Of a stretch of 6,466 nucleotides of DNA, positions 1 through 6,466 are shown one piece after another. The notes beneath the pieces are model-generated. The model did not search any database and was not told the DNA's origin. It was given only the letters and a program-made list of their open reading frames with translations. The DNA comes from Bacillota bacterium (lineage in GTDB: Bacteria; Bacillota_E; JAJZYS01; JAJYTV01). The translations under genes and the position numbers were made by a program. Position 1 is the stretch's first letter. Each line of letters starts with the position of its first letter. The stretch lies in assembly GCA_021845645.1 (NCBI GenBank), contig JAJZVM010000192.1:1-6466 (forward strand), written 5' to 3'.

Positions 1-2438
<2,438 letters not shown>

Positions 2439-2443
2439 CGGAG

Positions 2444-2480
2444 TGCGGCCCAAGGCAGTATCCTGCCTGTGGGGCCCGCA
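2444..2480 (+). other. Long imperfect hairpin between guaB and murA
   Basis: The 85-nt gap between guaB and murA contains a long stem. The inner arm AGGCAG (2453-2458) pairs perfectly with CTGCCT (2463-2468) around a TATC tetraloop. The outer arm TGCGGCCC (2444-2451) pairs with GGG (2472-2474) and CCGCA (2476-2480), with a bulged C at 2475 and a small internal loop around 2469-2471. There is no T-run after it, so it is not a classical intrinsic terminator. It could be a factor-dependent terminator, an RNA-processing or mRNA-stability element, or part of a leader upstream of murA. The pairing is visible in the sequence; the function is inferred. Confidence 0.5.
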
Positions 2481-2510
2481 AGGCTCACAGCATGCGCGCC
2501 GAGCAGCGCG

Positions 2511-2515
2511 AGGAG
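2511..2515 (+). promoter_or_regulatory. Ribosome binding site that fixes the murA TTG start
   Basis: AGGAG lies 8 nt before the TTG at 2524. The nearby ATG at 2492 is in another frame, and the upstream in-frame GTG at 2443 would add 27 residues lying within the hairpin region and lacking family similarity. A small stem (CGCGC 2495-2499 with GCGCG 2506-2510) abuts this site directly and could affect access to it. Confidence 0.75.
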
Positions 2516-2523
2516 AGACTGCC

Positions 2524-3786
2524 TTGGCCTTCTTTGCGATCGAAGGCGGGAATCGCCTGATCGGTTCCGTGCCAGTGAACGGAGCGAAGAACTCGGCCCT
2601 CCCGATCATCACCGCGGCCGCCCTGGCGTCGGAGGGCGTCTCCATTCTGCAGAACATTCCTAGCTATACCGATATCCTCGATCTGATCGAGATTCTGCGG
2701 GCACTTGGCGCGAAGGCCGAATTCACCGCGCCAAAGACGCTCGAGATGGACGCGAGCGGCCTGAACCAGCATGTGGCTCCCTACGACCGGGCCGCTCGTC
2801 TGCGCGGCTCCACCTACATCGTGGGCCTTCTCCTGGCCCGCCTTGGGCGTGCGGAGGTGGCGGTGCCGGGCGGGTGCGACATCGGCGCCAGGCCCGTGGA
2901 CTTTCATCTGCGCGGCTTCCAGGCGCTGGGTGCCAGGGCCTGGGTGGAACACGGCGCCATTCTCGCGGAGGCCCCGGGCGGTTTGAACGGCTCGCGCATC
3001 TATGTGGACCGCAAGTCGTTCGGCACCACTTGCAACCTGATGATCGCCGCCTCGATCTCGTTCGGCACAACGATCCTGGAGGATGCCGCCCAGGAACCCG
3101 AGATCGTCGATCTCGCGAACTTTCTCAACGCGATGGGCGCTCGGGTGCGCGGCGCCGGCACGGACGTCATACGCATCGAGGGAGCCGACCGGCTTCACGC
3201 CGCAGTGCACGAGGTGATCCCGGACAGACTCGAGGCGGGCACCTTCCTGCTGGCGGGCGCGGCGACCGGTGGGCGCGTCAGCGTCAGCCCGATCATCCCG
3301 GAGCACCTGCGCACCCTCATCGTCAAGCTTGGTGAAGCCGGGGCGCGGGTTGAGGTGGAGGAGGACTCGATCACCGTCGACGCGCCCGAGCGCCTCAAGG
3401 CGATCGACTTGCAGACACAGCCGCACCCCGGGTTCCCGACCGATCTGCAGCCGCAGCTCGTGGCCGCCCTCTGCCAGGCGGACGGCGTCTCGGTCGTGGA
3501 GGAGACCATCTTCGACAACCGCTTCGGGTACGCCAACGAACTCGTGCGCCTGGGGGCGCAGATCAAGATCGAGCGCAACACCGCGCTCGTACGCGGGGCG
3601 ACTGTGCTCACCGGCGCTCCGGTGGTCGCGCGGGACATCCGCGGCGGCGCCGCGCTGGTGATCGCGGGTCTCAGTGCGCAGGGGCGCACGGAGGTGGACG
3701 GGGTGCGGCACGTGGCGCGAGGCTACGAACGGCTCGCGCAGAAGCTGGCCGCCCTCGGCGCGGAGATCCGCGTCGTCGAGGAGTGA
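2524..3786 (+). CDS. murA: UDP-N-acetylglucosamine 1-carboxyvinyltransferase
   Basis: MurA transfers enolpyruvate from phosphoenolpyruvate to UDP-GlcNAc, the first committed step of peptidoglycan synthesis in the cytosol. The 420-residue product matches the family length (about 417-436). The TTG start gives MAFFAIEGGNRLIG, which aligns with the conserved family N-terminus. Key residues are in the expected places: Lys22-Asn23 in GAKNSALPI, Cys118 in GGCDIGARPVD (E. coli Cys115), Arg123 in the same loop, Asp307 in GFPTDLQ (E. coli Asp305) and Arg399 in ARGYERL (E. coli Arg397). The loop residue is Cys, not the Asp seen in naturally fosfomycin-resistant enzymes, so the protein is expected to be of the fosfomycin-sensitive type. 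AroA is the related alternative but lacks this Cys loop. It lies 85 nt after guaB and 21 nt before the thiolase gene. Confidence 0.97.
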   Translation: MAFFAIEGGNRLIGSVPVNGAKNSALPIITAAALASEGVSILQNIPSYTDILDLIEILRALGAKAEFTAPKTLEMDASGLNQHVAPYDRAARLRGSTYIVGLLLARLGRAEVAVPGGCDIGARPVDFHLRGFQALGARAWVEHGAILAEAPGGLNGSRIYVDRKSFGTTCNLMIAASISFGTTILEDAAQEPEIVDLANFLNAMGARVRGAGTDVIRIEGADRLHAAVHEVIPDRLEAGTFLLAGAATGGRVSVSPIIPEHLRTLIVKLGEAGARVEVEEDSITVDAPERLKAIDLQTQPHPGFPTDLQPQLVAALCQADGVSVVEETIFDNRFGYANELVRLGAQIKIERNTALVRGATVLTGAPVVARDIRGGAALVIAGLSAQGRTEVDGVRHVARGYERLAQKLAALGAEIRVVEE

Positions 3787-3787
3787 C

Positions 3788-3797
3788 GGAAGGAAGG
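3788..3797 (+). promoter_or_regulatory. Purine-rich ribosome binding site of the thiolase gene
   Basis: GGAAGGAAGG ends 10 nt before the ATG at 3808, in the 21-nt gap after the murA stop. It supports the chosen start and cotranscription with murA. Confidence 0.65.
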
Positions 3798-3807
3798 GCG
3801 GGTTAGC

Positions 3808-4977
3808 ATGGCGGAGACGTGGGTCGTTGCAGCGAAGCGGACGCCGATCGGAAAGTTCGGCGGCGCCTTGAAGGATGTGCCCGCTGTGGAGCTTGGTGCG
3901 CAGGCGATCCGCGCGACGGTCGCGCAGTCTGGCATCGACGGCAGGGAAATCGACTACGCGTACATGGGCCTCGTTGTTCAGGCGGGCGTCGGGCAGATCC
4001 CGTCGCGTCAGGCGACGATCAGGGCCGGACTACCTGTCGAGCTGCCTTCCGATACGATCAACAGGGTGTGCGCATCCAGCCTCAGGGCCGTGAACCTGGG
4101 AGATATGTCGATCCGGCTGGGCGAGGCCAAGGTGGTGCTGGCCGGCGGCATGGAGAGCATGTCGCAGGCGCCGTACCTGCTCTACAAGGCGCGCTACGGC
4201 TACCGCATGGGCAATGGCGAGATCGTCGACTCCGTGGTCCACGATGGCCTGTGGTGCGCGTTCGGTGATGTGCACATGGGTGTCCACGGTGGCCGCGTCG
4301 CACTCGAACTCGGCGTCACGCGAGAGCAGATGGACGAGTGGTCGTACCGCTCGCAGATGCGGGCGAAGGATGCCATGGCGGCGGGTCGCCTCGACGACGA
4401 GATCACGCCTGTGCAGTACGGGAAGGCGGAGCTGCGCCAGGACGAGGGCCCGCGGCCCGATACGACGCTCGAGCGCCTGCAGCAACTGAAGCCCGTGTTC
4501 GACCCGAGCCACGGCATCACGGCAGGCAACGCCCCCGCCCTGAACGATGGCGGCTCCGCGATCCTTCTGATGGATGGTGCCGAGGCGCAGCGCAGGGGCA
4601 TGAAGCCGCTCGCGAGGATCATCTCGCATGGCGCGGTCTCGCAGGAGCCCGCCTACCTCGCGACGGTGCCGGCCCTCTCGGCTCAGCAGGCCCTTGACCG
4701 CGCGGGCCTCACGGCGAAAGACCTCAGCCTTGTGGAGATCAACGAGGCGTTCGCGGCCGTCGCGATCACCTCGACCAGGATGCTCGGCGTCGACGAGGAG
4801 ATCGTCAACGCGAACGGCGGCGCCGTAGCGTTCGGGCATCCCGTCGGCGCCTCCGGCGCACGCATCCTGATGACCTTGATCTACGAGCTGCGCCGCCGCG
4901 GTGGCGGCTACGGCGTCGCCGCGATCTGCTCGGGCGGCGGTCAGGGCGAGGCCACGCTCGTCCGGGTGGATGCCTGA
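3808..4977 (+). CDS. Acetyl-CoA C-acetyltransferase (thiolase)
   Basis: This thiolase II family enzyme reversibly condenses two acetyl-CoA to acetoacetyl-CoA. The 389-residue length fits the biosynthetic class (about 390-395). All catalytic residues are visible: the acyl-accepting Cys88 in NRVCASSLRAV, the NEAFAA loop, His344 in GHPVGASGAR, and the base Cys374 in CSGGGQGEA. The family GGMESMS motif is also present. The nucleophile loop reads CASS where CGSG or CASG is more common, which still fits the thiolase signature. The stop overlaps the next start by one base (TGATG), so the two are translationally coupled with a 3-hydroxyacyl-CoA dehydrogenase. That pairing argues for acetoacetyl-CoA as the natural product, in either a butyrate/polyhydroxybutyrate-type or a short-chain degradation route. 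It could also be a broader 3-ketoacyl-CoA thiolase; sequence alone does not fix chain length. Names used for relatives are thlA, atoB and phaA. Confidence 0.93.
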   Translation: MAETWVVAAKRTPIGKFGGALKDVPAVELGAQAIRATVAQSGIDGREIDYAYMGLVVQAGVGQIPSRQATIRAGLPVELPSDTINRVCASSLRAVNLGDMSIRLGEAKVVLAGGMESMSQAPYLLYKARYGYRMGNGEIVDSVVHDGLWCAFGDVHMGVHGGRVALELGVTREQMDEWSYRSQMRAKDAMAAGRLDDEITPVQYGKAELRQDEGPRPDTTLERLQQLKPVFDPSHGITAGNAPALNDGGSAILLMDGAEAQRRGMKPLARIISHGAVSQEPAYLATVPALSAQQALDRAGLTAKDLSLVEINEAFAAVAITSTRMLGVDEEIVNANGGAVAFGHPVGASGARILMTLIYELRRRGGGYGVAAICSGGGQGEATLVRVDA

Positions 4978-5822
4978 TGGAACGGGTGCTGGTCGTCGGC
5001 GCCGGCCAGATGGGCAGCGGCATCGCTCAGGTGGCGGCGCAGGCGGGCCGCAGGGTGACGGTGCACGACGTCGCGCAAGACTTCCTGGACCGTGGGCGCG
5101 AGACGATGCGCACATCGCTCGCGAGACTCGCGAAGCGGGGCCAACTGAGTCAGGACGAAGCGGCCGCGGCACTCGCACGCGTCACGTTCAGCCTGGACCT
5201 CGAGCCGGCACGTGAAGCGGAGCTGGTCGTGGAAGCCATCATCGAGCGGTTCGAGGACAAGGCCAGGCTATGGCGGTCGGTGTCGGACATCGCCTCGGAA
5301 GGGGCCATCCTCGCGAGCAACACCTCGTCCCTGCCGATCACGCGCCTCGGGGCCAATGTGCGACGTCCGGAGCGGTTCATCGGCATGCACTTCATGAACC
5401 CGGTGCCCGTGATGCAGCTCGTGGAGATCGTGACGGGCATCCAGACGTCCGAAGAGACCACGATCACCGTCGAGGCTGAGGCCAGGGCATACGGCAAGAC
5501 GACTGTGCGCGCCAAGGACTTTCCTGGCTTCGTCTCCAACCGTGTCCTGATGCCCTTGATCAACGAGGCGGTCTTCGCGCTCTACGAGGGGATCGCTAGT
5601 GCCGAGGACATCGACACGGTGATGCGCCTGGGCATGAACCACCCGATGGGGCCGCTGCAGCTGGCGGACTTCATCGGTCTCGACACATGCCTTTACATTC
5701 TCGAGGTGCTGCAGGAGGGCTTCGGCGACCCGAAATACCGGCCGTGTCCGCTCCTGCGCCAGTACGTGCAGGCTGGTTACCTCGGACGGAAGGCGGGCAG
5801 GGGTTTCTACAACTACGCCTGA
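4977..5822 (+). CDS. 3-hydroxybutyryl-CoA dehydrogenase, NAD-type
   Basis: This 281-residue protein is the single-domain short form that interconverts acetoacetyl-CoA and (S)-3-hydroxybutyryl-CoA. The Rossmann dinucleotide loop is GAGQMGSG (residues 8-15). The acid closing the second strand (VTVHD) suggests NAD(H) over NADP(H). Catalytic residues match the family numbering: Ser117 in NTSS, His138 in GMHFMNP, Glu150 in QLVEI and Asn188 in FPGFVSNR. The C-terminal helical domain has the usual [12 protein letters not shown] and ends with [11 protein letters not shown]. The ATG overlaps the thiolase TGA by one base, so translation is probably coupled and the two enzymes act in sequence. No crotonase or acyl-CoA dehydrogenase gene is in view, so the direction of the pathway stays open. 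Relatives are named hbd or paaH. Confidence 0.95.
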   Translation: MERVLVVGAGQMGSGIAQVAAQAGRRVTVHDVAQDFLDRGRETMRTSLARLAKRGQLSQDEAAAALARVTFSLDLEPAREAELVVEAIIERFEDKARLWRSVSDIASEGAILASNTSSLPITRLGANVRRPERFIGMHFMNPVPVMQLVEIVTGIQTSEETTITVEAEARAYGKTTVRAKDFPGFVSNRVLMPLINEAVFALYEGIASAEDIDTVMRLGMNHPMGPLQLADFIGLDTCLYILEVLQEGFGDPKYRPCPLLRQYVQAGYLGRKAGRGFYNYA

Positions 5823-5838
5823 GGTCCGGCGATGGGGG

Positions 5839-6342
5839 ATGGCGATGCTGCGATCTGAAGCGGGCGGTGGGGCTCGGCCCAGCCACTTCGACGAGCGCGG
5901 GCAGGCGCGCATGGTGGACGTCTCGGGCAAACCGGAAACTGAGCGTGCGGCTTTGGCGAGCGGTCGCGTACGCATGGCCGACGCGACCCGCGAGGTGCTC
6001 TTCCGCGGTGCCGCGGCCAAGGGCGATGTACTCGCCGTGGCGCGGATCGCAGGGATTCAAGCCGCGAAGCGCACCGGCGAACTGATTCCGCTTTGCCATC
6101 CGCTGCCCTTGACGGAGGTGCGGGTTGACTTCCGCGAGCAGGGCGATGGCGTCCTGATCGAAGCCGAGGCGCGCACCGTCGGTCGGACCGGTGTGGAGAT
6201 GGAGGCGCTGACAGCCGTCTCGGTGGCTGGCCTGACTATCTACGACATGCTGAAGGCGATCGACCGCGGCATGGAGATCCAGGACGTCCGGCTCGAGCGC
6301 AAGGCCGGCGGCCGCAGCGGCGAATGGCGCCGCGGATCCTGA
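5839..6342 (+). CDS. moaC: Cyclic pyranopterin monophosphate synthase
   Basis: MoaC converts the MoaA product 3',8-cyclo-7,8-dihydro-GTP to cyclic pyranopterin monophosphate in molybdenum cofactor synthesis. The 167-residue product is close to the usual length of about 160. Conserved segments are [45 protein letters not shown] (His87), [13 protein letters not shown] and YDMLKA, followed by [10 protein letters not shown]. Asp136 and Lys139 of YDMLKA correspond to the catalytic Asp128 and Lys131 of E. coli MoaC. The start is either the ATG at 5839 or the ATG at 5845. A GGGGG run at 5834-5838 sits at a better spacing from 5845, so the shorter 165-residue form is quite possible. The gene follows the dehydrogenase stop by 16 nt, so it is probably on the same transcript. 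No other cofactor gene is in view. Confidence 0.96.
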   Translation: MAMLRSEAGGGARPSHFDERGQARMVDVSGKPETERAALASGRVRMADATREVLFRGAAAKGDVLAVARIAGIQAAKRTGELIPLCHPLPLTEVRVDFREQGDGVLIEAEARTVGRTGVEMEALTAVSVAGLTIYDMLKAIDRGMEIQDVRLERKAGGRSGEWRRGS

Positions 6343-6346
6343 GGGG

Positions 6347-6405
6347 GTAGTTACTGCTCGATAACATCTAGCGTTCTATTGAGTTGGGTGTAGATTACTG
6401 CTAGA
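6347..6405 (+). repeat. Imperfect direct repeat pair in an AT-richer intergenic stretch
   Basis: GTAGTTACTGCTCGA (6347-6361) recurs as GTAGATTACTGCTAGA (6390-6405), differing by one inserted base and one substitution, 43 nt apart start to start. The second copy overlaps the predicted -10 box at 6402-6407. The spacing and overlap would suit an operator pair for a regulator, or recombinase binding sites at a mobile element end. G+C over 6351-6410 is about 40% by hand count, far below the genes to the left. Confidence 0.5.
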
Positions 6406-6407
6406 GT
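6379..6407 (+). promoter_or_regulatory. Putative sigma-70-type promoter for the last gene
   Basis: TTGAGT (6379-6384) and TAGAGT (6402-6407) are separated by 17 nt and each match four of six consensus bases. Transcription would begin about 6-7 nt after the -10 box, at or next to the ATG at 6414. No convincing Shine-Dalgarno site lies at normal spacing. This would give a leaderless mRNA. The assignment is from pattern only. Confidence 0.4.
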
Positions 6408-6413
6408 TAGGTC

Positions 6414-6466
6414 ATGGAACTTGTACCCATTCGTGTAGCTGCCAGAGAGCTTGGAGTCCGAAGAGA
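6414..6466 (+). CDS. N-terminus of a possible helix-turn-helix protein (3' end outside window)
   Basis: An ATG opens a frame that stays open to the window edge, with 17 full codons reading MELVPIRVAARELGVRR. The core IRVAARELGV resembles the first two helices of MerR-like and excisionase-like HTH domains, in which a variable residue pair precedes A..LGV. Proteins that begin this way include small DNA-binding regulators, excisionases, antitoxins and the N-termini of IS607-type serine recombinases, and 17 residues cannot separate them. The ribosome binding site is weak (TAGGT two bases before the ATG). The lower G+C here and the separate promoter suggest it is not part of the guaB-moaC unit. 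Confidence 0.45.
   Translation, partial: MELVPIRVAARELGVRR

Noticed and set aside
2492..2494. ATG upstream of murA as its start
   Set aside because: It is out of frame with murA and has no ribosome binding site at a suitable distance.
2485..3711. A 408-codon open frame on the minus strand opposite murA
   Set aside because: It is antisense to an unmistakable murA, has no recognisable motif and has the Arg/His/Pro-rich makeup typical of reverse frames in GC-rich genes.
4030..5178. A 382-codon open frame on the minus strand across the thiolase and dehydrogenase genes
   Set aside because: It lies opposite two genes with intact catalytic residues, and its product is low-complexity Arg/Ala-rich sequence with no family resemblance.
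6317..6333. Stem GCGGCG-AATGG-CGCCGC at the end of moaC as an intrinsic terminator
   Set aside because: It lies inside the coding region and is not followed by a T-run. Such short GC palindromes are common in DNA of this composition.

Overview
The window is a single strand-biased stretch of GC-rich bacterial chromosome (mostly well above 60% G+C). Five genes, all on the plus strand, run almost end to end: guaB (IMP dehydrogenase, cut by the left edge), murA, an acetyl-CoA acetyltransferase gene, a 3-hydroxybutyryl-CoA dehydrogenase gene, and moaC. A sixth gene with a helix-turn-helix-like start begins at the right edge. Strong Shine-Dalgarno sites, one TTG start and tight spacing (85, 21, -1 and 16 nt between successive genes) suggest one or two polycistronic units. 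The host lineage cannot be fixed from this much sequence. A high-GC bacterium is certain from composition and gene content. A high-GC Bacillota-type lineage, Chloroflexota or Actinomycetota are all possible guesses.

The main feature is an in-frame 452-residue class 1 intein (540-1895) inside guaB. It sits between the Ile and the Cys of the IMPDH active-site loop (Gly-Pro-Gly-Ser-Ile / Cys-Thr-Thr-Arg). The first downstream extein residue, which splicing uses as its second nucleophile, is therefore also the catalytic Cys of IMPDH. The splicing residues are present (Cys1, a Thr-x-x-His block B, penultimate His, terminal Asn, +1 Cys), so splicing is expected to be active. The intein also carries a two-motif LAGLIDADG homing endonuclease. 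In both motifs the metal-binding acidic residue appears replaced by Gly, each explicable by one A-to-G change, so the endonuclease is predicted to be dead. A possible HTH segment lies between the splicing half and the endonuclease.

One region of guanine nucleotide synthesis (guaB) is followed, after an 85-nt gap holding a long imperfect hairpin, by murA (first committed step of peptidoglycan synthesis). Next come the thiolase and dehydrogenase, which form an overlapping pair that converts acetyl-CoA to 3-hydroxybutyryl-CoA. Then comes moaC (molybdenum cofactor synthesis). Apart from the intein all these enzymes look intact, with their catalytic residues visible.

After the moaC stop, composition drops to about 40% G+C over 60 nt. 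This stretch holds a short imperfect direct repeat and a plausible -35/-10 pair. Its predicted start point falls on or next to the ATG of the last, truncated gene, which suggests a separately regulated and perhaps leaderless transcript.
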